This document shows positions 46,893-59,023 of a DNA stretch of 64,000 nucleotides, in pieces. This DNA comes from Acholoe squamosa. Lineage: Eukaryota; Annelida; Polychaeta; Phyllodocida; Polynoidae. The stretch's first letter is position 1, and each line of letters begins with the position of its first letter. A model generated the notes under the pieces. It had not been told where the DNA came from. It worked only from the letters and a program-made list of their open reading frames with translations, and ran no database searches. The DNA lies in contig OX439044.1 of the NCBI GenBank assembly GCA_949317995.1, positions 30,452,733 to 30,516,732 on the forward strand, given 5' to 3'. The translations under genes and the position numbers were made by a program.

Positions 46893-47945
46893 ACAATGAC
46901 CACCTAGCTTCTTCAAGTGATGTTGCATCATATGCTGAGTACAGTTTGCACATGTACTGCTCGATGGCTTCTTTATCATTGGCTGTCACTTCTTCATTGG
47001 TACCAAGGTGCTGAAATGCTCTGAGTGTTTGCACATTTGAATTCTTCAGCACATCCCAGCAAGAGAGCTTTGATTTGCCGTGAAAGGCACCAGTCTAGTC
47101 ACATCCACTAAAGGCATGAAAACCTGGCAAGGAAACACTAGCATGTTCCCGAGACCCATTTCAATTGTTGCTAGATTAATTGTCTTCCTCTTGTCACCTG
47201 TCCTCATGACTATTGATGTATCTGCACAGAGATCCTCAAAACACCACAATGCAAGTACAAGCACATCATTCTGTATCTAAGCTGTGAATGCAGATTGACG
47301 AAGCACCTCTTCTTTTAGCATCTACTGCATGCAGCATAACCCATGTGTCTGCTTCCATTTGTGTGCTATCAAGGTAGTTGGATTCAAGGATATTTGACTG
47401 ACATTATGTATTCAAAGTAGTGATGTAGCATTTTTCTGAGTCTTTGCGAGATCTTAAAATGTGTGAAGTCAGGTAGAAAGTGAGCTTTTCCTTGTTTTCC
47501 CTCCCAGACACCAGCTGGTTTAATGTCGCTTTTTCAATGACTGCATTGTCTGAAAAGTCATGCAGGGTGCCTGTTTGTGTTCTCTGTTTGAGTAGGTTTG
47601 GGGTATCATAATGGTCAAAGACAACATGTATTTCATCGAATCCACAGGTCTTCCTATTGAGTATTCCAAGGAAATGCTCAGCTTGATGTGGACCAGTTTT
47701 TACTGTTTTTGGCTTTCCCATACCTCTGACAACACCCATTCCATCAATGATGATCACCCTTTTCTCTACAGAGGCTTTGGGTTCCTCATGAATCATGGAT
47801 GGTGCAATCTCTGGGACCTCTGCTTGCAGTGCTCCGATTAGCTTACTCTTGTTTCGTGTTTCACAAAGCTAACCATCTGCAGTGAAGAGTGATCTTGGAT
47901 AGGTGGCAAATTCATGTTTGCCTATGCTTTTCCTCAAGTCTAGTT
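46893..47945 (-). pseudogene. Decayed transposon-associated reading frame (EADT / DTD-DVLVL family)
   Basis: Reading down the minus strand from 47945, one protein can be followed with breaks: KHEFATYPRSLFTADG, stop TAG near 47870, VVRGMGKP and HVVFDHYDTPNLLK, TAA at 47404-47406, EADTWVMLHAVDA, an apparent one-base insertion near 47268 at HSLDTD, VLVLALWCFEDL, and last EAIEQYMCKLYSAYDATSLE before a stop near 46893. This motif order (phosphatase- or nuclease-like Asp-rich block with EADT, then DVLVL, then a FVC/YMC-LY end) recurs in uncharacterised multi-copy proteins of many invertebrates that I remember as transposon-associated; the biochemical role is not known to me. Four lesions make it non-functional. 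Confidence 0.6.
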
Positions 47946-48064
47946 CTGGTCAAACCAGACATAAGTGAGGTATACAAACTCAAACAATATACTGATTACC
48001 TGAAGCACGGTAGATATGGTACCAATATCCTAATCTTGTGTCCACTATTACTATATTTAGCATC

Positions 48065-48553
48065 GTTGCTATGGGAAAATTAGCAAAATTTGTCCGTTGC
48101 TAGGCAACCATTAGTCAGAGAGAAAAACCAATGGAACCACCAGATTCCTCATACCCAAAAGGGGGGGGGCAGATGTCCTAAAGGTTTTGATACCTTTATT
48201 TCCTGTGAACCAAGAGTCTAATTAAGCGGTTGCTATGGAAAAGTAACAAAATATGTCTATTGTTAGGCAACCATTGGTCAGAGAGAAAAACCAATGGCGC
48301 CAATGGATTCCTCATACCCAAAATAGGGGGGGTAAGTGAACGGAAAATTTTAATATCACTGTTTCCTTGGAAGCCAGAGTCTAATTTAGTGGTTGCTATG
48401 GAAAAATAGCAAAATATGTCTGTTGCTAGGCAACCATTGATCAGAGAGAAATAACAATGGCACCAATGAATTCCTCATACCCAAAATAGGGGGGATAGGT
48501 GAACTGAAAATTTTGATATCTCTATTTCCTGAGAAGCCACAGTTCAATTTAGC
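48065..48553. repeat. 163-bp tandem repeat, three units
   Basis: GTTGCTATGG recurs at 48065, 48229 and 48392, with a decayed fourth start at 48554. Units share TTGCTAGGCAACCATT, AGAGAGAAA and ATTCCTCATACCCAAAA and differ at perhaps 10-15% of positions, so the array is old. Confidence 0.85.
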
Positions 48554-48842
48554 GATTACTATGGTAACATATTCGATTTGCCTAGAAACGCCCTAAAATG
48601 AAAAATTAAAGTTGGAGCAGTCATCCTATCTTTTTCAGCACCTTTTAAAGTAGAGATTCCAGCAGAGAAAACAAAATGATCATGAAATTCCTATTTTCCT
48701 ACAATTGGCCCTCCACTAATTGTATATTTATGTAAGACACTTATTCTTTTTTGAAATTATGACTTAATGAAAATGGCCCCGTTCAAGTGAGTGAGTGAGT
48801 GAGTAATAGATGTTTAACGCCATCTCGACAGCTAAGGTCATA

Positions 48843-49308
48843 TGTGACCCATCCTAACAAAGTGGTACTGAAGTCGCACATTTAGAAGCCTAGATATGGC
48901 CCTTTAAAGTGGTATAGTGTCAAAAATATCAGATTTTTCAAAATTGATATTTTAGCATTTTTCTTACATATGGGTAGATATCTTTCAGAATCCTTGCTTA
49001 CTAAATTGAATTTAGGTCCCAAATGCCTAAAAGACAAAGATCTAATTTTAATGGTTATATAGACTTACATAGGAATCACATAGGATTCATAGATTATTAA
49101 ATGTTTAATATGTCAATTATCTCAGTTTAATCATTTTTTAATCGATCCGACTAAATTTTCCTACAGAAGACCTGAATAGGACCACCTGGTTCAAATATGC
49201 AAGTGTTATATACCAAATGAAAGCTCTTGATGAGCTGCAAATGGATATGCCAATAACTAAACATTTTGCATGTGCGACTTCCGAACCATTTTGTAAGGAT
49301 GGGTCACA
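48843..49308. mobile_element. TA-flanked MITE, about 41-bp inverted ends (466 bp)
   Basis: TGTGACCCATCCTAACAAAG at the left matches the complement of the right end at about 37 of 41 positions. TA lies on both sides, as for Tc1/mariner elements. GTGAGTGAGTGAGTAATAG just upstream resembles a phrase common next to invertebrate repeats. Confidence 0.8.
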
Positions 49309-49324
49309 TATTCATGGCGAGGCC

Positions 49325-49610
49325 CCATTCAAAGGCTGTGTATCAAGTGGTTATTTCAAGGTGCAGAGTGGTCATCTCAAGGTGAAAATGAACTAAATGG
49401 ACTGTTCTTAGTAAAGGTGATAAACTAGATATATATTATACACATGGGTTTTTAAGATATAGCAGGTAAAAAAGCCTAAACAATTATCTTTCATTCAGTG
49501 CCTTTTGGAAGTCTGAGGACCTAAAACTCTCAGAGATAATTTTATTACCCACTACTTATCCCTCGTTGAGTGCCTGCACAGGAACGGTGGTCTTTAGGTT
49601 AATCTACCCT
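49325..49610. repeat. Dispersed repeat N, copy 3
   Basis: GAGTGGTCATCTCAAGGTGA near 49356 and GGTGGTCTTTAGGTTAATCT near 49585, same order as copy 1. Confidence 0.45.
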
Positions 49611-50544
49611 ACAGAAAGACAAGTCCAAGCCTGCTGATGCACATGGGGAAATTCTACACTCTCCCTCCATTGGGTACACATTTTACACTTTTTCCAGCTG
49701 TCAGACATCATCATTAATATACTTGCGTTCTACGTAGACTCTGCCTGCATGCATTGCCAAACATTGACCGAAGTAGGCGACATGTTTGATTTTTCGTATT
49801 GATTCTCAGCCGAGAACGTTTTGATGTGAACTTAGAATTCGCCTGAGCAAACCATTGTATCTTGATGGGGTGTGCTAGAGTGGGAGAGGCTTCGGTGTGC
49901 GTGCTGCTAGTGCTGGGGGTCACAAACAGAAAAACGCTATGCCACATGCATGGGGGCATTTACACATGCATATGCAGAGCCACACCAAACTAACATCAAA
50001 CAAGGTTACATCTGGCAGCGTTCCTATAGTATTGGGGACCTACCCCCGTGGGAAAGAGGAACTGGATTTGAGGTTCAACTTCAAGGCATGAAGACTTTAT
50101 AGAAAAGGGTAACTATTAGGCTGCGTGGCGAAGGAAGGGCAGAGATACAGACAGAGAGAAACACAGAGGGACAGAGGCAGAAATGGACAGACAGACAGAA
50201 TAAGACAGAGAGACAGACAAAGAAAGAAAGAAAAAAAAACGAAGGAACGCGGAGGAAAAGTCAGATGGAAGGAAGGAGCAGTGGGGGTATGGGAAGAAAG
50301 ATCTTAAGAGATGGTAGGATAGAAAGAATGGAGATAACAATAGCAAATCAATCAGCTATCTTCCGTGATTTTTTGTTGTATTTGGACACTTCTTACCCCT
50401 TTATCCTGAGCTTTATGCTATGTGTTCTCATGTGTTTATAACAATGCTGAAAGTAGCTCTTGTTCGGTATTGACGACCCGATTAGTCTGACTCTCTCCAA
50501 TACATTAAGGGCATATATAACAAATAGAGTTGCACTAGGTGATT

Positions 50545-50613
50545 CTAAGGGCAGATAAGAAGCACAAGGCCGTAGGCCGAGTGCCTTCTTATCTAGCCCA
50601 TAATACCCTTAGA
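50545..50613. repeat. Palindrome with GGCCG core, copy 2
   Basis: Core 50562-50584 (GCACAAGGCCG, T, AGGCCGAGTGC) flanked by AAGGGCAGATAAGAA and TTCTTATCTAGCCC. The arms share no sequence with copy 1 at 38913-39014; only the core does. Confidence 0.85.
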
Positions 50614-51240
50614 GCATATGCCAACGTGACAACTTGTGTCTCACCAGGGTAAACAATCTGTCCGCTACGCAGTCAACATGACAGAGGAATTTCGCTCGAT
50701 TCGATTTTTATATCTTCAATCCTGTTAAATATACAGTTCAAATCATGGTGAATTAAAGATAGGTGATAGAATATAATGGCTACTTTCATCCTCTATACGC
50801 ATTAAGCTTCTAATGCTATAGTTTTTTTATTATCGAATTAAATTGGTCACTGTCAATTTGCTGTCATTTCGTCTCATTTCAATTGTCAACATGGGTTCAT
50901 TTAGCGCGTACTATTCGAACTTCAATATCCAGTCCCGGCACCGTTAAATCGTTCAAGAATGTGATAACCATGGTATAATGTGAGGATACACAGTGCGGCA
51001 AAGTCAGAGCGATCTGAAACCTGACTTGATTATGGCAGCATTCCTATAGTATTGGGGCCCTACCCCCGTGGGAGAGAGGAACTGGATTTGAGGTTCAACT
51101 TCAAGGCATGAAGACTTTATAGAAAAGGGTAAGTATTAGGCTGCATGGCGAAGGAAGGGCAGAGAAACAGACAGAGAGAAACACACAGGGACAGAGACAG
51201 GCAGAAATGGACAGAGAGACAGAATGAGACAGAGAGACAG

Positions 51241-51243
51241 ACA

Positions 51244-51317
<74 letters not shown>
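51241..51317. repeat. (GAAA)n microsatellite
   Basis: About 19 uninterrupted AAAG units, ending where the family D element starts. Confidence 0.95.
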
Positions 51318-51318
<1 letters not shown>

Positions 51319-51635
51319 GGTGTTGCACCTATTGTAAAAAGAGCTGTGAGTATGTGCCCTCTTTTCTAAACAAGTCGTGCACTGCTTCACCTAAGTACTT
51401 GCACTCACCACATTAGTCTGAAAAGTCACCTACTCATGTCACATACTCTATAGTTTATTATACTGACTGACTTCTCCCAACTAGGTACCTACTCAAATCC
51501 CCCTTTTTAGCACCATACTTGAATGACCACTTGTGAGCAACAAAAGGGACAAGTTATAGCTACATGAAAAGAAAGGACTGGAAATGAGGGCATTTTTAGC
51601 CAGCTCTTCCTTTTACTATAGGAGCAACACTCTCC
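51318..51635. mobile_element. MITE family D, copy 3 (deleted, 318 bp)
   Basis: GGGTGTTGCACCTATTGT at the left, CTATAGGAGCAACACTCTCC at the right. Lacks about 45 bases present in copy 2 (between GAAAAGTCACCT and ACTCATGTCACAT). Confidence 0.8.
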
Positions 51636-51998
51636 CGATTAGTCTGACTCTCTCCAATACAGTGTGAGGATACACAGTGCGGCAGAGTCATAGCAATCTG
51701 AAACCTGACTGGAAAACGAAACACCAAAAAGATTATGCCGGAAGCGCATCGTGGGCATGCGTATTACAGGTGCCGACCTGTCTGGGGCATTATTTGTGGA
51801 CGGAAGTAAAATTCAATCACGGAACTGATGCAATAGAACTGACAAGTATAATGGAAGCCAGTTAACCCTTAAAGGGCATATAATGCCTGCATGTTCATCT
51901 GCATGTTCCACGACAAAAAATATAATAGTATGAGAGACAATCCAATATTCATTCCCTTTGGTTAATAGTCGCTGATATTTTGGACAATTCCGAGAAAT

Positions 51999-52629
51999 GT
52001 GGGCAGATGAGGGGAAAGGGCCCTCCCTGCGGGATTTTTAGTACTGTGTTTGGCCACTGGGGGAGCTACAAAGGCCATAAATGTGAAAAATAGGCCAAAA
52101 ATTACTATTATGTACTTTTTTACATAGAAAAAGATGGTTTTCTCAAAAACATTCTATTTTCTGGCACTTCCTGTCTATTTGGAATGTAAATGGAACGTTT
52201 TGAATCTAAAAAGAGGCTAAAATAGGGGTTCTCAGGTAAATGTGTTACCATGGCAACCAAAATAAATGTTGCAAATAGAAAGAATATAATGTCAATTGAT
52301 AGAATGATTCATCATGATTCATATGCTGAAAAAAGCATATAGATACCATTTCTAGATCCAAAACTGTGCCCAAAAGAATGAAAAGGTTTGGTCATTTTTG
52401 ATTGATTATTTAAATCATTATGCTAATTAGATGCCAAATTCAATGCAAACCATGAATAATACAGCTTATTGCCTATCTTGATACAGTTATGTCATTCCAT
52501 TTATGTGAAGCAATATCTCCAAGACCAAAAGGGCTATCTGCAAGGGTGATACCTCATTTTAAAGCTGATAACTTCAATTTTAAATGTCACATTTCACCTC
52601 GGAGGACTCTTTCCCCTCATCTGTCCACA
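51999..52629. mobile_element. MITE family M, full copy (631 bp)
   Basis: GTGGGCAGATGAGGGGAAAG at the left and CTTTCCCCTCATCTGTCCAC at the right, inverted with few mismatches over 28 bases. Part of its body recurs inverted at 15415-15800. Confidence 0.7.
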
Positions 52630-52841
52630 AATATATTGCAAAGTGTTGAATTACCGGTGAATTGGTTTTAAAAAGGAGCCAAACTTAGTATCAAACTTAA
52701 CGTTTACAACTTGAAAATAACAATCCCATATGCCATAGGCTAATATTGATCATAATAGTTAGAAACTTGTCTCTGTCTTGTGACACCTTTAGCGTACCAG
52801 GGAGGCCCAGGAGGTCTAATGGTACGGAAGCACCTGCTTGG

Positions 52842-52925
52842 TGGCCGCCATTTTGTCAAGGTCCCCCACTTCCGGTCGTCGCTGTCACATTCACGTTCTT
52901 TCACAGCGAGATCTCGCGAGAGAAA
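52842..52925 (-). promoter_or_regulatory. Housekeeping-type promoter cluster
   Basis: Read on the minus strand in order: TCTCGCGAGA (52921-52912), CCGGAAGTG (ETS type, 52875-52867) and CAAAATGGCGGCC (YY1 type, 52855-52843). This trio, in this order, marks TATA-less promoters in many animals. The YY1 word contains an ATG that opens ATG GCG GCC ACC AAG CAG before a possible donor GTGCTT, so a minus-strand first exon of six codons is conceivable. Confidence 0.4.
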
Positions 52926-54245
52926 AGACTTGTACAGCGTGGTGATTATGGGATCATCGCGTTGTATTGTGGGTGAACAATACAGGGACCTCTCCACCTT
53001 TAAAGACGTAGGCTGTACCTTTTTGACGTAACAGATGTGACGTAGTGTCTGTGACATATGGATAGCACTGTGTGCTCACGAGTTCCTCCGAGCAGCCCAG
53101 GATATTGGCCTGGAAGAATGAATAGTGGTTACCCGACACCGACTATTTCCCCCATTAGTAATGTATTTGTATATACATGGGGACTGTATGAGGGGTGTAT
53201 GTGTTATAAACAATATAATATAGGGAATGTGCAATGTGAAAGGAAATTAGACACATAGGGAGGGAGGCAAAGGGGGCTTAAGGGGGGTAAACTGGTAGGC
53301 AAATGTGGTGACTCCTACAGAAACACGAAGGGCTAGATGAGAGATGTTGTCATGGGAATAAATGGTTAAATGAAATAAGGCGGGTAGTAAGGAGGGTCAA
53401 ATGAGCAAAGGAACCAAGCAAGCAAACAAGCAAGCAAGGAAGAAAGGAAAGGATACGGTTTAGAAGAAGAAAGAAATGTGGGTTAACATTTATTTATTTG
53501 TCACCAAATAGTCTCATAAATTACAGATTTATATTTGTGGATGCAGTGATGTTGTGTGAGTGCGTCGCTGGGTGGATAAGACAGAGGGTGGAGAGGTGGA
53601 GCTCCCTCCAATTATTAAGATTATCCCCTCATCAGGTACGGTCCATGTTTCACTAACCATACCCCCCTTGTCTAACCAGTGGCATCTCACTCTATTCCAT
53701 TTACACCAAAACAGGGACCAATGACCAAAATATACCAAGTTACAAAAGCAATGATTTAGGTCCTAACATCTAAATCACTTAATAATCATTCAAAAATCTT
53801 TAATTCAATATTGAGAATTAGAATACTGATGTAGAGGAGGTGATAGGGAGGGCTTGGTAGAGGCAATTAAATCCACCTGCTAGTTCTCAGGCCACTTCAC
53901 CATTCCCACATGAGGTTGGTAGTGTCATTCATCATCAGTGGGATTCTGTCTCTTCATGCTGTCCAATGTCCAGGATATTTCCTTCCCTTAGTGGCTCTAA
54001 TAGGCTATTGTCCCTTTTCATGTGGTACTATCACTAACTTTATGTCTTCTTGACAGTCATATTGCAGTAGTAATGGGGCCGTGGAGACTAGACCAGGTTT
54101 ATAGATTATCAGTGGAATAGGACGCTTTCTCTTTGGACTTCCATTTCACTATCCAGTGGTTCGCTGCAATTCGCCCATCATAATTATATCATAAAAGCAT
54201 TTTACATTAACTAGTTTACATTATGAATACCGTTAATCATAATAC
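52926..54245. other. No supported gene
   Basis: Short ATG frames at 52949 and 53058 (+) lack partners. 53400-53470 is a run of AAGCAAGC/GAAAGG words. Confidence 0.35.
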
Positions 54246-54249
54246 TTAT

Positions 54250-54790
54250 GTGCACAAATTGGCATACATTGTGTACACTTCTTACTGGTACAAAGTGGCA
54301 TTCCTATACTACTAATGCACATGACATGACACATGCACACTACTCACATTCACAAAGCGACATCTATTATACTACTTACTGATATGGTTACATTCATATA
54401 CCACTTACTGATACAAAGTGACATTCATATATACTACTTACACACAATGAGGTGACACATGCACACTATTCACACTCACAAAGAGAAATCTATATACTAC
54501 TTACTGACGGAGTCACATATATATACCACTTACTGATACAACATGACAGTCATATATACTACTTACACACAATGTGGTGACACATGCACACTATTCACAC
54601 TCACAAAGAGAAAGCTAAATACTACTTACTGACGGAGTCACATTTATATACCACTTACTGATACAACATGACAGTCATATATACTACTTACACACAATGA
54701 GGTGACACATGCACACTATTCACACTCACAAAGAGAAAGCTATATACTACTTACTGATGGAGTCACGTTTATATAACACTTACTGATACA
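54250..54790. repeat. 125-bp tandem repeat, about four units
   Basis: GGTGACACATGCACACTATT recurs at 54451, 54576 and 54701 (period 125), with an older unit before it at about 54326. Rich in TACTACTTACTGA and CACACTCACAAAG words. Confidence 0.85.
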
Positions 54791-54965
54791 ACATGACATT
54801 CATATGCTACTTACTTACACAAAGTGGTATCTCTATGAATATACTAACATAATACCACACGCCTAAGGTGCACAGTAACAGGACCTAACACACACACAAG
54901 GCAATATTTACATTCCAACACATTTATGTATTAGCTACTTACTGGCACAAAGGGGCATTTATATA

Positions 54966-55209
54966 CACTGAAAGCCCCAAGGTCGTCAGACTGACGATAC
55001 CCAAATCTACAACCTTAGGTCATCAGATTGAGTACCCTGGGTAGTCAGCCTAATGGGTTTAGGTCAACACACTCACCCAAGGTAGTCAAACTGATTACAT
55101 AATGTTGTTAGAGTGACAACCTTGGTGCTGACGACCTTGGGTCCTTAATCTGACTACCCAAAGCTGTAGATTTGGGTATCGTCAATTTGAGCACCTAAAG
55201 TTCTCAGTG
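54966..55209. mobile_element. Foldback element J, copy 1 (diverged, 244 bp)
   Basis: CACTGAAAGCCCCAAGGTCG at the left; the right end, read inverted, begins CACTGAGAACTTTAGGTGCT. Both arms contain TGACGATACCCAAATCTACA, as in the better copy at 59024-59290. Confidence 0.7.
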
Positions 55210-56214
55210 GTGAAGACCTTCAGTTGAAAACTGAAGGCCTGATCATCAAACATGAGTGGCACATACCTGACACCTTGTGAGTTTGTTACATATTGTCAAA
55301 AGAATGCCATAGACTCATACTATGGAGAGGTAGACTGAGGTATTTCATTCCCTGTAAGGTGCTGCCCCCTGTCTGTACCTCTTCTGACAACTATAGGTCC
55401 TCAAACTGACGAGTTTAAAGATCTGCAGGGTTTTCAGTATACTACTTGCCGACACAAACTGACATTGATACACTACTTACTGACACAAAATGGCATTTAT
55501 ATATACTACTTACACACAATGTCACTTACATCTCTCATACTACTTAATCAATACATTACATGAATTACCTACACGTTCTTGACGTACAGGAAGAACAATT
55601 GCACAAAGACCCAGATGGAGTACAAGAAAAGTACTTTGATAACAAAAAGAAGAGGAAATACACAGACAGGGGGCAAGAGAAGCCATCGTTTGAAGGCAAG
55701 AAAGCAAGTGAGAATCGGAAAATTAAACTATAGCCTAAATAAATGAATGTGAAATAGTGATCAGTGAGAAACTGTAAACATTGAATTGAGGTGAATGCAC
55801 TTTCATGGTAAATATTTTATTAGGCTAACTTTGACAAGATATGCTCAATTGACACTATGGAGGAACAGCGCTCAGATAGGTCAGTAGGGAAGGAAAGCTT
55901 TGGTATTGCTCATGAATGGGACAAAAGAGTAACAGCAGTAGTTGAAAGATCAACTCAGCTTCAGGTACATCATCATAAAAACCTACAGACTTGTAGAGAT
56001 GCCACAACAAGGAGCAGGCAGGAGAGAGCACCTCTGAGCTCTCCACATGGCGAGTATCATTAAATTTTATCAACGCTATAAACCTACCATGAGACAAGAA
56101 TTCCTGTGAGTAGCCTTGCCAGGAATGGCTGCATCCATGCACCCTAAAAAATGTTAGCATAAGGTACGACACAGCCATCAGATGATTAGTGATAGATTTC
56201 AGGTCCTCATACAT

Positions 56215-57780
56215 TATTCACTCAAGCAAATAGGCCCAGACTATATGTGATAAAGGACGGAGCTCTCCATAGAGCTTGGATTTAGACCTGTAATGCTAAA
56301 CCATTATTAGTGGTAAGGAACATAAAAAAGAAACATGATAACCTCATTAGAGTAGAGTAAAATGTAGAAAAAAATGTCTGAATTGAAAAAAAAAAGTTAA
56401 ATATTTACAAGAGTGAATGTTTCAGATTTGTCATCCAGTCCCATTTTTTGAACGGGAAAAAAATCGTCTCACTCTATGATGTAACATGATAAATAGGAAA
56501 CAACATGCACACAGTAGTATAATCTAGGAATTCAATGAAACATGATGTCTACTTAGTATGAGAGTAAACAGATACTGAAATATCATGTACTATTGAATAT
56601 CACTCTTGGAAGGAATAAATACAAAGGAAAGTAGAAGTTCAGTCTAGTTGAAGGTAGAATGCATGTGTCACGCACACAATGGTATTTTCCAAAAAGGGAT
56701 ACTTGCATAACGCTTTGAAAAAAAATTCTCACGCTAACTGTAAGTTGAATTGTAAGACTATATGCATTGGAAGGTATACATAATTCTAATAAAGGTATAG
56801 AATCTGGATCGTGTTTCAATAGTTTCCACGACTGGACACCCTCAAATCGTAGTGGGAGATGTAAGAAATGACTCCATACCAGTGACTACATAGTGAGCTC
56901 CAGTAGAGGCCTCAAAATAGCAGCTGCTATTTATTCAACTACTGGCTCAATACACACCACTATGAAGTCATAGCACCCAGTCATAGGGGCCACTATTGGC
57001 TACATAGTGACCAGTCATACCTCCTTCATGGTCTAGTATGCACTCCTGTGTTCAAATGAGCATAGGGCTGCAGTTACTACTGTGATGTCTCATATAGGAG
57101 TCGGGCCTTGAATAGCAGCCTCCCTTGAATAGGGGCCGGGGTAGGAGGGCTGTCAAATCAATAGGGGCCGGGCCTTGAATAGGGTCCTGGTGGGGCCGGT
57201 TTTAGGTGGTTTTAGGAAGACAACCGAGACCCCCCAGCCCAAATGATGTATAATTGTTCTAGATAATTCCCTTTCAAATCACATATGATAGATCTATATC
57301 TAATGACCTAATTGTATCAAAAACACTCTGTTATTCTTTCTTAATAGTAGGGCTGAGGTGTCAGCAAGGTGTGATATCCTTTGTATTTTATTAGAAAGCC
57401 ATGGTGGGTGAGAGTTGGGTATGACAGGCATGACAGCTTTTTAAGGCCTAGTGCTCTATCTACACCACTGCATAGTAGTAACTACATAGTTGGCCCATGT
57501 GTGGACATAATGCTCAATTCTTAGGTGAAACATCACACTTTTTCAAATGATATTTTATTCTTAAGGGAAAAAAATGCCATCCAAGAGCCAAAGGCGCTGG
57601 CCACAGGGTTATAGGTAGTAGTGTAAAGAGCCCAGATTGGGTACATTTGAGCAAAGGATTGCAGAGGGCAGCAGCTAAGGCTAGCCACTAATTATTCACA
57701 TGGAGGGTTGTCATACCAGGATCCCTTATTGAGTCACTGCTGTGGTGGCTATTTAGGCAGCAGGCAGTACTATCACCCAG
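56215..57780. other. No gene seen
   Basis: AT-rich. GGGGCCGGGCCTTGAATAGG-type words are repeated three or four times at 57100-57200. Confidence 0.35.
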
Positions 57781-58202
57781 TAATGTAGCCAGCTATTTAG
57801 TCTCCAAGGCCAAAATTCTAAGATCACCTGCTAAGATTTGACCCATCTCCAGTCGTAGCTGGCTGAACCTGTCGTGGAAACTATTGAAACACCATCCAGA
57901 GGTGATGTTCTGTGATGAAATGACCGGCTGGTGATATCCCTCCGTGTAGCGGTAGAATTCTGCACATATGCACCTTCGCTCCACCCTCTCCCTGCCCATA
58001 GTGGCCGACCAATTATTCTCCACGATCGTCCTTGTGTTTGACCACATCTTAGCCACTCTTTGATGCTCTCCTAGCAAAAGGGAGACATTTCCAGCTGTTC
58101 CATCAGCTCCAAACACCCCCAACTCCCTCCAACATCACACTGTCATCGGCTTTACCTTCAGTAGTCGTGGGCTTGGTAGCCTTCTAACACCCCCACCAGG
58201 CT

Positions 58203-58276
58203 ATGGCGATGAAAATGTCAACGGTGCAGGCAAATCGCTTTTTTAAATTGGGTCTTCTGTGCAGAGCGCGTGAAAG
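58203..58276 (+). CDS. Candidate first exon (weak)
   Basis: ATGGCGATGAAAATG in good context opens 24 codons, basic with a short hydrophobic patch (RFFKLGLLCRARE), then AAAG|GTAAAA as a donor in phase 2. No convincing second exon found. An ATTGG (inverted CCAAT) at about 58429 points to transcription the other way, so this is uncertain. Confidence 0.15.
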
Positions 58277-59023
58277 GTAAAAGAGACAAAAGCCACGAGA
58301 GCGCTGCAAGAAGCAAGCAAATGCATAGGAAGATGGAGAATGGGAGGAACCGATGGCGCTACTGCTTGTGCCTAGTTGGGGTAAAAGACAGTGCAAGAAC
58401 TGATTGATCATAAGTTCCTGTCTTCTGATTGGTTAGAGTGTGCAAGGCAGCAGTACTGTCGGAATAGGAAACAAAGCCCTATGGTTTATCTACTGAAAGC
58501 AGCCTAGCTCAGCAAGAAATAGTTTGATACTTGGAGTGCCGCATACTGCATTTATATATTATGCCTATTCTCGTCATAGATGCAAGAATGCGGTTTCATA
58601 GACTCTCAAGAGCATGGCATATTGCATTTCTCATGTAATTACGACGACCCCAGGACATCATGCATTAAAATTTACTATGACATGTAACAAACAATGAACG
58701 GCGTAAACATCTGGTAAATGCATGTGGATAGGTGGATGGGCTTTGGGTGGGTGGTTGGGTGGGTGGGTGTATATGATGGATCCAGGGATGTATGGATATA
58801 ATTTGGAGAGCAGTGTACCTAACCAGGGGGAGTTGATGGGTGGCAATTATGTGTGGCCAAAGGATGGCAGATGTTGGACTCCTGTCGACGAAGTGGATGG
58901 CCATCATGTATTGGGTAGCATTGATAACTTAAATTGCTACCCCATCGTTGGGGGTATCAGGTAGGGTGCATTCACTAGTAATGATAGCTGCTAACTAATG
59001 GCAATGGTGTTGGATAGCAGGTG

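Larger units (their letters stand above)
50012..51710. repeat. Local tandem duplication, about 1.02-kb period
   Basis: GGCAGCGTTCCTATAGTATT at 50014 recurs at 51034, and the 200 bases after each match at about 95%. A second shared block (CCCGATTAGTCTGACTCTCT) is at 50478 and 51634; a third (GTGAGGATACACAGTGCGGC) at 50981 and 51663. The second copy has a (GAAA)n expansion and a family D MITE in place of about 250 bases. Confidence 0.8.

Noticed and set aside
48065..48553. CRISPR-like array
   Set aside because: Whole 163-base units repeat, without distinct spacers, in an animal genome.
50116..51390. Ser/Phe/Leu- and Lys/Arg/Glu-rich open frames
   Set aside because: Translations of GA-rich and (GAAA)n DNA.
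55588..55733. Plus-strand open frame after an acceptor, Lys-rich, 48 codons
   Set aside because: Purine-rich DNA is stop-poor by chance; nothing upstream but tandem repeats.
57793..58122. 109-codon open frame on the minus strand
   Set aside because: No ATG at its start. A faint resemblance to hAT dimerisation segments (SATMGRERV) is too weak to name it.
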